Source: Malaya genurostris (taxonomy: Eukaryota; Arthropoda; Insecta; Diptera; Culicidae). From it: DNA of 64,000 bases. The DNA lies in assembly GCF_030247185.1 (NCBI RefSeq), contig NC_080571.1, positions 110,009,128 to 110,073,127 on the forward strand. Reading direction: 5' to 3'. The notes beneath the pieces are model-generated. The model was given only the letters and a program-made list of their open reading frames with translations, did not search any database and was not told where the DNA came from. Below are positions 1-11,010 of the stretch, piece after piece (position 1 is the stretch's first letter; each line of letters starts with the position of its first letter). Position numbers and translations under genes: made by a program.

Positions 1-328
1 GAGATAATCACTGTTTGTAATACGATTATACTGATATTCAGAAATTTCGCAAGAAACTGATTTATGATATCAGTATTTTACGTTCTGTCTCGACACCCAT
101 ACATGTTCACTTTTGTCGTTTATCCATTGAACATATTTTGAATGTAAGTGTTCTGTTCTATAATACAGTCAGCATTCATGAAAAAATTGACTGAATGATG
201 ACATATATAAACTTTCTTTCACTCAATTCATTAAAATAAAGTTAAACCGTTGGAACAATAAGAGCTGAAGCCGACAGCAAATATTTTTACGAAAAAACAT
301 ACACACAAAACAAACACTCTGTACACAC
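1..328 (-). other. Start of intron following exon 1 of the left-edge gene
   Basis: On the minus strand this follows a splice donor (GT at 328-327, reading GTGTGTAC). I see no clear second exon before the window edge. The sequence is AT-rich with no recognisable repeat. Confidence 0.45.
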
Positions 329-571
329 CTTCACGGCCAGCTGATAGATACGCGTCGTTGTGGCCTCTTTCGTGCTGCGCACCGTCACTTGCGCCTTAAA
401 CAGAACGGTTAACATGAATGTCCCATCCGGTTGCAGCGGTGTGACCTTCACAGCATCCAACTCAACGTCATCGTCGTTGCCGTCCACAACCTTGAACACC
501 CGTCGCTTGACCATAGCCGGAACCAGCTCCGTTTCGATGTAGTTGATCGTTTTTTGCTCGGTGTCGGTCAT
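329..571 (-). CDS. First coding exon (81 codons) of a host gene, possibly a CHK/EcKinase-like protein; gene continues off the left edge
   Basis: An ATG at 571-569 opens an 81-codon frame starting MTDTEQKTINYIETELVPAM. It ends exactly on a lysine codon, followed by GTGTGTAC, a good splice donor in phase 0. The frame reads past the donor only to a chance stop at 287, so I end the exon at 329. Base composition is clearly more GC-rich than the flanks, as expected for a real exon. The pattern of an N-terminal helix, then a VKVTPLQPDG-type turn, then two beta strands ending in an Ile-Tyr-Gln-Leu-Ala-Val-Lys strand resembles the N-terminal lobe of insect ecdysteroid-kinase-like (CHK/EcKinase) proteins. 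There the last strand carries the ATP-binding lysine. Those proteins phosphorylate small hydroxylated molecules, including ecdysteroids, in the cytosol. The exon call is fairly good. The family call is tentative because no catalytic motif lies inside the window. Confidence 0.55.
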
Positions 572-1674
572 CGTTAGCTACTACCTTTTTGCAGTGTGAC
601 AAACTAATTGAACTAATGCACGGGTTTCACAATTAGACATGCAAATTTATCGCTTTGATGATGCCAAAATAGGAAATAAATTATCAGTGCCCAGCCGATG
701 ATAAGAAACCGCGAACAGCACTGGTAAAGTAAGGTAGAAAACCTGATTGAACGGGAGCCAACTGATAAACTGATGACGGGAATTCAGTCAGATACGTTGA
801 CTCTCGACGCTCGCGCATTTTATGGCTGAGGCACGCGAAATGCTTAGAAGCACACATATAGCTTTGCGATAGTGTTGGACTGCGATTGATGACTTGCTTT
901 TTTCGTGTTGAATGACCAGGAAAATCGCACATAGCGTTTTTTGACAGCGAACATACATTCAGACTCGGGGTTCGATTTTACCCCATTGGTCCGTCCCGTG
1001 TGTTTGATAGTTTGTTGGTGAGTCGTATGTGTGGTGTGAACGCGAATAATTTAATCACAACGCTCACGAGAGACACTCACGCAGACAATGTTTTGGCACA
1101 ACAAACGGTTAAAGTATTTCATGTGTGGCGTCATAAGCCGGGTAGAAATTGTTTGTCTGTGATTCGTAGGCAGCTCGTGTTCTTCATCATCGTGCATTCT
1201 TTATTCATCGACTTTATAGATCGATGCAGCTTCACAGCGCTGTTTTCAGTGCTGCGATAGGATTTAGTTGTGACATATAAAATCTACGTATCATTTATTA
1301 CAATGTTTTGAATACTACTGTTCACGTACATCAGTACATGATAGAATTTTACCAAACGTAATTCGTGATATGCGTGTTTTTCATGAATGATGTACAGTGC
1401 ACAAGTCCAGGTGTAGTAACACAAAACATTTGAATTATGATAAATTAATTCTAAAATACGTCGTCTCAAATGCAAATCAACATCAGATTCAATCTTTCTT
1501 GGTTTACATAACACTTCTACAGTTTTCTACTGATAAGATGGCCTATGTGATTATTTTACAAACAGTCATGTCATTCGGTTAGTAATCATATAATTTTACG
1601 ATTATTAAGCCTACAAATCAAATGATTGCGGTGTAATAGTGGTCATTATTTTTGCGTTAATTATCAGATGGAAT
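572..1674. other. Upstream region of the left-edge gene; no other gene seen
   Basis: This is the 5' side of the minus-strand exon at 329-571 and should hold its 5' UTR and promoter. I see no TATA box at a convincing distance. Open frames here (for example 684-932 minus and 1000-1260 plus) have random-looking composition and no motif. Confidence 0.4.
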
Positions 1675-2455
1675 GCTTTGCCTTTCTCTATAGAAAGGTA
1701 TTAGAATTGCTGGAAAAACCGACTTTCGAACGGAGCCTCGGAGACCCATAATGTTATATACCATTCGACTCAGTTCGACGAGATCGGAAAATGTGTGTGT
1801 GTGTGTGCACATTTCGAAGATATTTATACGCGCTCAATTTTCTCAGAGATGGCTGAACCGATTTTAACAAACTTGGGCTCGTTTGAAAGCTACTGTCGGG
1901 CCATTGATCAAGTTCGAAGATCAAATGGCTGTGACTTTTGGTTCCGGAGATATGATTGTATAAGTGACGTAACCGACAAAACACGTTGATTTTTACCGCT
2001 CTTATATATATAAGGGTGCCGATATTTTGGGATCACCTCTAATTTCGTAAAGCGCTAGTGCTCAAAAGTTTAAGCTGACCGGCGGTTGAGGATTGAAAAT
2101 TTTCGATCTTGAAAAAGTACCATAGGGGGGAGTACATGAAATTTCCAAAATCGAAAATTTTTTTTGATGCCGAAACTCTTAAAACTGCATGAAACATCGA
2201 AATTTAGTGTCATCTAGAAAAAATATTTTTTTTAAATCAACTTTCTGGGACTTTTTTTTTTCAAGTCCCAAAAAGTCGACTTTTTCAAAAAAAGTTTTTT
2301 TTCGAGATGACACTAAATCTCGACGTTTCATGCAATTCTAAGCCTTTTGGCATCAACCATTTTTTTTCGATTTCGAAAATTTCATGTACTCCCCCCTATG
2401 GTGATTTTTCAAGATATATGAAAATTCCACTAAGTGGACTGAGAAGGGTTATTTT
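1675..2455 (-). repeat. Family B dispersed repeat, one copy, inverted relative to the array at 57.4-60.9 kb
   Basis: Begins with GCCTTTCTCTATAGAAAGG, then a short CA/TG microsatellite, one copy of the ~168-bp sub-repeat (GGTTCCGGAGATATGATTGT and GTGACGTAACCGACAAAAC), then a large hairpin, and ends at CCACTAAGTGGACTGAGAAG. Read on the minus strand it matches the 57.4-60.9 kb units in order. There is no coding capacity. Confidence 0.75.
2119..2403. repeat. Long imperfect hairpin inside family B
   Basis: ACCATAGGGGGGAGTACATG at the left is mirrored by CATGTACTCCCCCCTATGGT at the right. The arms of about 135 bp continue through GTGTCATCT/AGATGACAC and a loop near 2250-2270 with CTGGGAC and GTCCCA. 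A transcript of either strand would fold back on itself. Confidence 0.75.
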
Positions 2456-2690
2456 TAGATTGGCATCAATGTTCTCACACAAATAGGCAACTCAAATGTA
2501 AGCAATAGTTTGGAAAAATGATGCTGACTTTGTGACATAAACACTGAAGCATGCTTTTGTGAACTACTCGAATCAATCTGAATCAATTGGTGTCAAAATT
2601 AGTATCCAAAATTATTTAATAAAAGTATGAAATATATTTTCATGAGACTTTTATGAAAGAAGAAAAAGGCATTATCACAACTACTCTAGC
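2456..2690 (-). repeat. Dispersed repeat (family D), second copy at 54,716-54,965
   Basis: Shared blocks with the 54.7-kb copy, read in opposite orientation, include TGATGCTGACTTTGTGACAT, GAAGCATGCTTTTGTGAACT and CGAATCAATCTGAATCAATT. It lies directly against the family B copy in both places, so B and D may be parts of one larger element. Confidence 0.6.
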
Positions 2691-3046
2691 CTAAGATGGG
2701 TGTTTGCAGGTTCCACACTTTCCATACCAGATGGACTGGGCTATTGTTCCCAAATAATAACGCTGAAGGAAACCGATGTTATCATCGAAATGAAAGGCTC
2801 CTTTCTATCGAAATGATAGGATAGTTTATAAACCCAACGTCAAAGTCACCACAGAATTTCACTCTTGGGTAGGAAATGTGTTTCACCTGGTCACCAGTCA
2901 TTCATTGGTTCCTGCATCCTTATCGTATCGGTATTTTGTCATTCTACCAACTGCTTCAATGAGTATAATGTCTTCGTTAATGAAACTTTCGTATATAGTC
3001 TTATATGTCTGAAACGGTACAAACGATTGTTACCTTAAGGGGCGGG
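2691..3046. other. Unassigned sequence
   Basis: I see no gene, repeat partner or motif here. Confidence 0.3.
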
Positions 3047-3325
3047 TAGGGTCTAACACTTTTGAACAAATCATTTATTATTTTATTCGTATTTTCTCAA
3101 AGTAAAACACACCAAGAATATTCTGTGAAATTTTCAAGCCCATCGGAACAAAACTCAGCAAGTTATGGGCCTTTATCTTTGCTAATCCCATACTGCGAAG
3201 AAGTAAGAGCTCGGCACACAGGCCCAAGATTTCTGTTTCGATCGACTTAAAAACTCGACAAAAATGTTTTAGTATAACAAATTATAAAAGAAAGAATGTG
3301 AATTTTTGAAAATGTTAGACCCTAC
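3047..3325. mobile_element. Candidate short inverted-repeat element (MITE-like)
   Basis: GTAGGGTCTAACACTTTTGA at the left is mirrored by AAAATGTTAGACCCTAC at the right, about 280 bp apart. No target duplication is clear. The interior is non-coding. Confidence 0.4.
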
Positions 3326-3487
3326 GGGCTCCCATGAGTAATAAATTGTTTCCATTGATTTTACAGACAAAAATTTTTAAACGCGTTTTTTATCGAAAGC
3401 ACGTTTTGAAAGTCTGTGTCCATCGTCATTCAACAACTACTGAACCATTTTTTTTCAAATTTTACACACACTTTCTACATATAAAAA

Positions 3488-4665
3488 ACCAGACCCCAAC
3501 GTTTTCCTTTTCGTTGTTTGCTACTTTGGAGAGGTTTTACAGCTACAAAATGGCGATTTTTTTCGTAAAAAATCGTAGTTTTTACTTTGAACATCCACCA
3601 AAAATTAAAAACCTGTTTTAATCCGCCTAATGGTGTAATGATGCCTTTCTCATGTATAATATTGTGGTATTTTATTTTTCTCGTCGATTTTTGAAAGAAA
3701 CCAAGGATTTGCTTATGCATGTACTAGTATAACATACAGAACGAAACAGTACTTTGCTCGCGTAGGTCATTCTTCAAAAAACGAAGTGGGTTCACTATTA
3801 TATGCACTTTCGACACCGGAACCCGAGAACCGGAATAATCGAAGTCGGTTCTTACGGCCACCAACAAACATGACGTACAAACTCTAGTAGTTTTTATTCA
3901 AATTTTGAAGATTTTATACAATTTTGCCATCGCACTCTAAACGACGATTTAAATGTTTGTTGTGTTCGAAAATATGCAGTAATTTTTGGTAGGTCCATAA
4001 GACTTTTCATTTGAGCCTAAGATTGGGAATATCGGGTTTGAGTCCAGTTTAGGTTTACGGTTTTTGTTTCGCCGGTTCAAGTGACGGTGTACAACATTCA
4101 ACTCACTTTACCATGTAACCTCTGAACCGGAAGTCGGATCCAGATGAAATTAAGAAATTCCATATGGGAAAATAAATCCATTTTGGTATATATGACCACT
4201 ATATCCGGTGCTTCCGGAACCGGATACCGGGAACCAGGATAGCCGGAATCGGTTTGTTTAGTTGCCTACTGATAATGACTACCGATTTGTGTAATTTTGA
4301 GACCAGTTTAGGAAATTTTTTACGTGTTTTGTTTTGCCGGTTGAAGTGACGGTGTACAATATTGAACACACTTTACCATATAACTCTGGAACCTAAAGTC
4401 GGATCCGGATGAAATTAAGGAATTCCGTATGGGACCATGAGTCCTTTCACTTGAATCTAAGTTTGTCAAAATCGGTTCATCCATCTCCGAGGAAACCTAG
4501 TGAGATTATTTGACACACACACAGACGATGAACTGAGTCGAATGGTAAATGACACTTGGCCCTCTGGGTCAATTTTTACTAGTAGGTTTTCAAGTGATTG
4601 CATAACCTTTCTATATGAGAAAGGCAAAAATTAAAAAAAAAACAGAAACGTTGGGGTCTAGAAAA
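3488..4665 (+). repeat. Family A dispersed repeat, forward copy, with outer inverted AGACCCCAACGTTT
   Basis: The core runs from AATCCGCCTAATGGTGTAAT (3622) with ATGCCTTTCTCATGT to CTATATGAGAAAGGC (4611-4625), the two imperfect inverted ends of this family. Internal blocks GAACCGGAAGTCGGATCC and AAGTCGGATCCGGATGAAAT repeat twice. An additional inverted pair, AGACCCCAACGTTT near 3491 and AAACGTTGGGGTCT near 4647, encloses it. No coding capacity. Confidence 0.6.
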
Positions 4666-5048
4666 ACTTTTACTCTATCTATGCTGCTTTAATTTGTTCA
4701 CTTCTGATTAGTCTGCGCCGAGATACAGTGGATACCGCAAATCATGTTTTTTCAGAAGCGTTCTCAAAAATACCTCTTCACCGACTTATTTCTCAATATT
4801 TTTCCACGAAAAAATAACAAAATGTTGTTCAAATGATCCGTTTTATCATGCAAAACATTTGAAACTATTTTGTTGCACGATAATTCTGAAAAATTCTCAG
4901 AAATGATGATATTTTTCATCATTTAGACCCTTCCTCTCCCTTAATTACTTTAAAATGATATCTATATGTTTGGTCAACTTTTGTAATCTGCTCTAATTGT
5001 TTGTATCTTTGCCAATGTTACGCATGAGAAAGATATATCAGAAAAATA
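4666..5048. other. Unassigned AT-rich sequence
   Basis: No gene or clear repeat partner seen. Confidence 0.3.
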
Positions 5049-5213
5049 AACAGCATTTTTTTTTGTTTCAATTATAGAGGCTTTAACATCTTAGGTCATT
5101 CGCCTCTTCGGACCAGAAAATCTTTCTGACCCTATGTGCGGGGTTGGGAATCGAACCCAGGCGGGCTGCGTGAAAGGCATCGACTATCCCATCACGCTAT
5201 ACCCGTCCCCGTA
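5049..5213 (-). mobile_element. tRNA-derived SINE, minus strand
   Basis: Read on the minus strand: a tRNA-like head with a perfect B box (GGTTCGATTCCCAACCCCG), then a body with AGGGTCAGAAAGATTTTCTG and CGAATGACCTAAGATGTTAA, ending in a run of A (5053-5060 are T on the plus strand). Two more copies are at 52,830-52,960 and 63,437-63,545. Such SINEs are transcribed by RNA polymerase III and move with LINE enzymes. Confidence 0.75.
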
Positions 5214-5236
5214 TAAACAGCATTGAAAAAACCTTT

Positions 5237-6135
5237 TTTAATCCTCCTAGTGGTGTAATGATGTCTATCTCATATTACTTATGTTTTCAAAAACATCACC
5301 AGAAGATTCTGTCAAGATTTTTTTTCAAACTTGAATGAAATTAAAAACTTTCTTTGGTATGAACTATGATCATTATCAAAAGCGGCTGCGTTTTCTTCTT
5401 GTTCCGTATCACCATGTACCGATTTTGCATCATTTTGTATGACAGTTTGAATCACCCTATCATTTCGGAATCGGAAGTCGAATCTGGATGAAAGTGCACT
5501 TTATCTTTTAAGACACTGAAAGCTGTAATTTGAATTATGATATCGGTTTAACCGTTGCTGCGAACTCGAAATGTCTTCCGTTTTTAGAGCTTTTCCTCCG
5601 GCAATAACCGGTGCGTTCGGAAGCGGAAACCGGGTTCTGGTAGTCCAAAGGTAGATGTATATATCAACCAACTAACAGGTACTGCCAACTAGATGAATTT
5701 ACCAGTAAAGTTTATAAAAATGTGCATCTCGTTTCGCCATCGCTGTAATACTGGAACCGGAAGTCAAATGTATCGAATTTTTAAAGAATTTTAAGACCTT
5801 TCATTTGCATCTTAGTTTGTGAAAATCGGTTAAGAAATTTCCGAGAAAATTGAATGCGCATTTTCTCATAGATTTGCAAATATTTCCTTTTAATTCCGGA
5901 ACCGAAAGTCGAATAAAGGTAAAATTCAATAGCAATGTATGGAGCCATAAGACCTTTCGTTTGAATCTAAGTTTGTGAAAATCGGTTCTGAGAAAAGTGA
6001 ATGATTTTTTTTGTGCATATCACCTTGTGACTCCGAAACCGGAAGTCGGATCGGGATAAAATTCAATAGCGATCTATGGGAACTTTTATTTGAATCTGAG
6101 TTTGTAAAAATCAATAAAAAAAGAGAAAGGCAAAA
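5237..6135 (+). repeat. Family A dispersed repeat, forward copy
   Basis: Starts at AATCCTCCTAGTGGTGTAAT and ends at AGAGAAAGGCAAAA. It carries three or four diverged sub-repeats with GGAACCGGAAGTC-type and TTTGTGAAAATCGGTT blocks. Non-coding. Confidence 0.6.
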
Positions 6136-7180
6136 TATCTTCGATTTTTTCTCAATTTAAATTTTATTGGACTCATTATCCTGATCTGGGATGCTTTGTT
6201 GGTGCGAAAATCTACAATCTTGAAAGTGATAATAAATGTATTTTTTTGCCTTCGTATGAATGATGATTGGTTAGTGAGTGAAAAATTAGTATAACTAAGT
6301 AAAAGTAACGAATGTCTAAGAAAGTGCCAAGCAATCTACAACGCAATCTAAGAGAGAACTACATTTAACATGTAAGCCAATTACTAGGTGTGCAGAATTT
6401 AGACGATGTTGTCCCCGCCGTTTGCGTCTTTCAACGGTAGCAAAGAGGACATGATTCGGTCATCATATGGTCAAATTACTTCAAAAGAGATGAAATTTTA
6501 TTTATAGTTTGCTTCTCTTCCATAAATCAAAGCATAGATTTTGTTCTAACATGGACAATGTCTGTCAAGTTTTAAATATTCAGAAAAAGGAACATATCCA
6601 TTTTATTGCTATTCCTAGCGTTACCAGTTTAAGTAGTAAACTCAATGAATCGTTCTGAAAATTTCACAGAATACTCTCCACCTAATTTCAAAGGCATTGT
6701 CAGGTGAATTTTTTGATATTTATCACCGTTTCCAAGAAAAAATAGTAAATAGTAAATAGTTTCCGGGAAAATAGTAAAAATACCTCACGTCTTAAACCAC
6801 AGCCTTTAATGTCTACTATGGTGCCGATTGGATAGCACCATAGAAGACATTTTGATTGCTCAAGAATTCAAAACATGGACGTCAAGCGACTTAGTACCAG
6901 GTATAGTGGTATAAGAATGTGCCGGTAATGAACATCTTTAATATTCTTCAAGTCATTGAACAAACATCACCATATTTTGTCGCATGTTGTACCATAAAGT
7001 GATGATTTGTGGAAAGCAATATATTTTTGGTGGTCAAGATGAAGCAGAAAGTAATGGTCATCACTTTGAATTATATTTTCCATACAACCTACCTTAACCA
7101 AACTGTGAAATGTTTTAAAATGATTATAAAAGCTATTGTCACACTTTCCTATTGAAAGAAATGGTTTTAAGTTCTTCGTT
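6136..7180. other. Unassigned sequence
   Basis: No gene or repeat recognised; AT-rich, all frames short. Confidence 0.3.
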
Positions 7181-7184
7181 TATC

Positions 7185-8365
7185 GTTTTTGTCGTGAATA
7201 CGACTTACTTTACTATGGGACGCCTTTTCAAAATGTACCCTCTGAGAGAGTGATAAGTTTTTGATCGTGAATATCTCTTGTTGTATCTAACGAATCAACA
7301 TAATTTCTGCTACATGCCATCGGAAATATGATCACAATTTTATGATAAAATTTTCAGTTGTGTGACATAATCTCAAATAGTTCAAAATTAAACTTTTCTG
7401 AAATGTTTGGTATAAACGAGTATTAAAGAGGATAATTCATAAGGCGCGTTTGCCTTTCTCGTATTTTGAAAGCTCATAGCTCAGTGATCTGTGGAAGGAT
7501 TTATATAATCTAACTACCAATAGAATCGAAATTTTTCAACTTAAACGTGTATAACAACAGCATTTAAGTTTTTCAATACTACACTAATGAAAAACCTGTC
7601 TCATTTGACCCATGTCAACACCAGCCAATCAGCACGCGTTCTGAAGAAGAGAACAAAATATCTGCTACTGTACAAAAAAACGTTCGAGAAAAATGTTCCG
7701 AAAAGTGCTTAATATCGTAGTGAGTTCCACAATTTGGTCCTTCTGAAAGGCAGGAATAAATCCCGTACAGCATCCTGATAGTTTCTTTCAAAATTCTATA
7801 TACTGCTATTTTTATAGCCTTCAGGACCGCCCATTAGTGAAAAAGCTACAAACGAAATCACGTAAAAAGAAACCTCTTAACAAAAATTGCATCAGTTTAG
7901 ATTCTACCGCCACTGCGGGCAGATGTGTTGTGTGTCGTTTGCAAAGCTAGTTTCGCTTCCGACAAGAGCGATTACGTCACAGCTGCTAGTCGTTTGCATT
8001 GGTGAAAAAACAACGAAAAGGGGGCAACGGTGGAGAGCATCACACAAAATCAACCGTTTTAATGGCTCCAAAAGTTTTCTAAAGAACTGTTGGGATTTCT
8101 TCTTCGCAAATCAAAGGTAAATATCCTCAGTTTAGTGCTAATCCAGAAAGATTAGATTTGTGCACTTTTCGCTGTGTGAAATTCCCAGTAATCGAGATCA
8201 AGTGAGCCTTCTTTGTTTTTGCGAAAAATGTGAAAAAGGGGAATGCTTGCATAATTCATACAATTGATCAACTAATTGATTTTCGGAAGTGTTAAGGAAC
8301 ATGTCAGTTGTTTTCGTATTCACGACATCCAGTTATGTCTCTGACATTACCCACCCGCCTTTTTT
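7185..8365. repeat. Composite dispersed repeat (families E and F)
   Basis: 7185-7420 matches 14,136-14,330 (TACGACTTACTTTACTAT, GGACGCCTTTTCAAAAT, GGAAATATGATCACAATTTT). 8222-8365 matches 16,908-17,048 (GGGGAATGCTTG, GATCAACTAA, TCCAGTTATGTCTGTGACAT-type block). The middle part is single-copy in this window but looks continuous with the ends, so this may be one ~1.2-kb non-autonomous element. Confidence 0.5.
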
Positions 8366-8937
8366 TCATTTAAAATAAACTCACTTTTCAATTTAGGAGA
8401 CATTTTCGTCTCAAGATTTACAGTTCGTCATGTTATCTACTTATCGATTCGTCTCAAAACATGATCACTATTTCGCACGATTACACTACCATTGAATGCT
8501 GGATGACTTCATAATTAGTAATGTTCACTTGTCACTTGTTTAATTAACGATTTAAAACTTCAAAAACTACCCGACAAACAATAAAAGTCTTTAAAAATAT
8601 GAGATGAAAGTTTTTCACTCAGTTCACTTGATTGCGCTTTGTTTTCATCTCATTTGGTTTCGCAAAGTTGCCAAGTTTTCTCAAAATGTTACAAAAAATA
8701 AATTGTTTTTCTTCTTCAAACTATTATCAAAAAGTATGTTATTGGTATTCGTGGCATTAGTTTAATTATATTATTGATATTAATACTTCAATAAAACTGT
8801 TCTTGCTTCGAATATTACCAGAAAGAGCGTGTTAAATACTAATGAAATAACCATTGTGGCAAATCTAGTAGCACTGGTTTCATTCCGCTATACGTCAACA
8901 TAACGCTGTAAAGTGTGTGTGTTTCATCGGCTGTGCA
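8366..8937. other. Unassigned sequence
   Basis: AT-rich, no motif or repeat recognised. Confidence 0.3.
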
Positions 8938-9316
8938 CAGAGATGCCAGATATTTTCATAGAAAATATGTATTCCGTTGCATAGAAAGTCGATATCTGCT
9001 CTATCTGTTTTCACTAATGAAATGATGTTAACAGATAGTTCTTTATATCTCCGTGTAAGTCATTGCCCCGCTCACGAGAATATTCAACGAGTTAATATAT
9101 ACAATTGATTAATAGGCTTTTAAAGAATCACTGCAATCAAATACTAATAGATACTCAGAGAGAAAAATCTAATTTTTTACTTCTCACTTTCTATGAACCT
9201 GTACAAATCTGTATTAAATTTAGGAAATTTGTATAAAATCTGCACTTTTATTTAAATCAGTATGCGAACGCAAAAATCTGTACAACACAAATAAATCTGT
9301 ATAAATGGCATCTCTG
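8938..9316. mobile_element. hAT-type MITE with CAGAGATGCCA ends
   Basis: Begins CAGAGATGCCAGAT and ends AAATGGCATCTCTG, an 11-bp terminal inverted repeat with the CAG...CTG ends usual for hAT elements. The interior (379 bp in all) has no coding frame. The expected 8-bp target duplication is degraded (GCTGTGCA against TCTCTACA, 4 of 8 aligned), suggesting an old insertion. A related element is at 49,327-49,973. Confidence 0.6.
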
Positions 9317-9892
9317 TCTCTACACTTTGTTTTAATAAGGGCTAATAAATAAATAGTAACAATTACATTTTAGTTTTTATTTAAAGTTCACCAAATTAAC
9401 TTTACAGTAAAGTTTTAAATTCAAAGCGAAAGGTAACGGAAACGACCGAAAAATTTTCAGACGTTGAAATGATTTCAAACTGGTTCTAAAAATATTGTGG
9501 GTTGTCTCATAGTTTGCATTAGGCCGTTTTTAAGAAGAATTCCGACATATTGAACCTGAGAGTGTAATAGTGGAATATTTTGTTTTGATTGTTATCGCCA
9601 TTGCTAATTTATAGGATGAATAAAGGATCAACGATAGGATAGATAAAAATCCATTGAGATGGAATTAGGAGCAGAGTAGTGAACACATCATAAGTGTTTT
9701 TTCAAGAAATGTGAATCAATTCTCAACGTGGAGCAAGGCGAATGAAGCAATAATATGAAATAGTTATAGTGATTTTAGTGGCTAAATCGGGGTTTGAAGG
9801 CGACGTCCTTACAAATGAGATGAAATAGGGAGCCCTTACCCTATTTCATTTTATAAAAAAAGCTCACTGTATGCTGATGTACCTAGTATATA
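9317..9892. other. Unassigned sequence
   Basis: No gene or repeat recognised. Confidence 0.3.
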
Positions 9893-10240
9893 AAGGGTGA
9901 TTTTTTAACAGGTATTAGATTTGATTTTCAAAAAAATAAATCTTTATTGGAATCGATAGAACGATCAATATAATTTAATGTTCGTAGATGATTTCAAGCA
10001 AATGTTGGCGGCGGCTCCGCTTTGGATGGCCCATGCGCAAGGTACAATCTTGGCACACTCTCTTCAGCATTTCTATCGGTATTTCACGAATAAATGTTTC
10101 AATATTGGTTTCCAGTGCGTCAATCGTTGCTGGTTTATCCTAGTAGACATGATCTCTTAACATGGTTAGGCGTTAAATCACACGATTTATGCGGCCAATT
10201 GACGGGCCCAAAACGAAAGATAAAGTGTTCACGTATATGT
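9893..10240 (-). pseudogene. Decayed Tc/mariner-type (IS630 superfamily) transposase C-terminus
   Basis: Starts with AAAGGGTGATTTTTTAACAG, which resembles a transposon terminus. On the minus strand, fragments of a transposase C-terminal region read in shifted frames around 10,000-10,220: an NWP...SCDLTP-like block, then an ALETN-like block followed by an IPIEMLKRVC-like block. Stops and frameshifts interrupt all of it. Family assignment is by remembered resemblance only. Confidence 0.4.
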
Positions 10241-10420
10241 CGGAAAACGATATTTTAAGTGGTTCCTAAAGATGGCAACTTTCGGTTTATGTATAATCCT
10301 TGAATGCTGTTACAATATGGATATTTTCGGATCGGATTTGATAATTTGATACCGGAAAACGATGTTTAGGTGCGTTCCAAAAATCAATATGGTGAATTTA
10401 GGTGTATCGATATACCATGA
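10241..10420 (+). repeat. Family C repeat, about 1.5 units
   Basis: Contains TCGGAAAACGAT, CTTTCGGTTTATG and ACAATATGGATATTTTCGGA, matching two ~108-bp units at 15,930-16,120. Confidence 0.55.
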
Positions 10421-10834
10421 AGTAGAGGTGTAGATTTGAAAAGTAGATGTGTTTAAAAAAAACGGTTTTTGGAATCGGTTTTTACTGGAGACCATCAGTT
10501 CATCGATATTGTTTGAATATTGTACTAAATGAATAATTTTGAAACAACCATAAGAAGTAGATGTCTATAACGCCTTGCATTATAATTCCATATTGCTATA
10601 GTCGTATTGTATGATTTCAATATTTAATTGAACAACTGAAAGTCTTGATTTTATAAATAAAAGCGACTTCAAACATAAATCTTTTGCTTCAAGTCAGTGT
10701 GTGTCAAGTGTTCTCAACATATTTTTATTTTCAGTGTTACATAGATCACACATTTTTTAGTGTACGTGATAAAATCTAAAAAAGTATTGTCACTCTCATC
10801 ACAACATATTTGTTATCGTTTCCAAATTTTCAGT
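10421..10834. other. Unassigned sequence
   Basis: No gene or repeat recognised. Confidence 0.3.
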
Positions 10835-11010
10835 ACCTACTCATCAAACCCCTCCCGAAAATAATCATATTGTAAGGGTTTTTAAGATATATCAATAAAC
10901 CAGAAGTTACCAGCTTGGATTTTGAAATGACCCCAAACATAATTTTCTTGCACCTACTTATCACATCCTTTCCGAAAAGGGTCATATGATTGGGGGTTTC
11001 CACATTCATT
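10835..11010 (-). repeat. Family C-like tandem pair, opposite strand
   Basis: Two related ~125-bp blocks carry CCGAAAATAATCATATTGTAA and CCGAAAAGGGTCATATGATTG, with shared CATCAAACCCC/CATCACATCC-type starts. They resemble family C read in reverse. Confidence 0.35.

Noticed and set aside
684..932. 82-codon minus-strand frame upstream of the left-edge exon
   Set aside because: No motif, atypical composition, and located where the promoter and 5' UTR of the exon should be.
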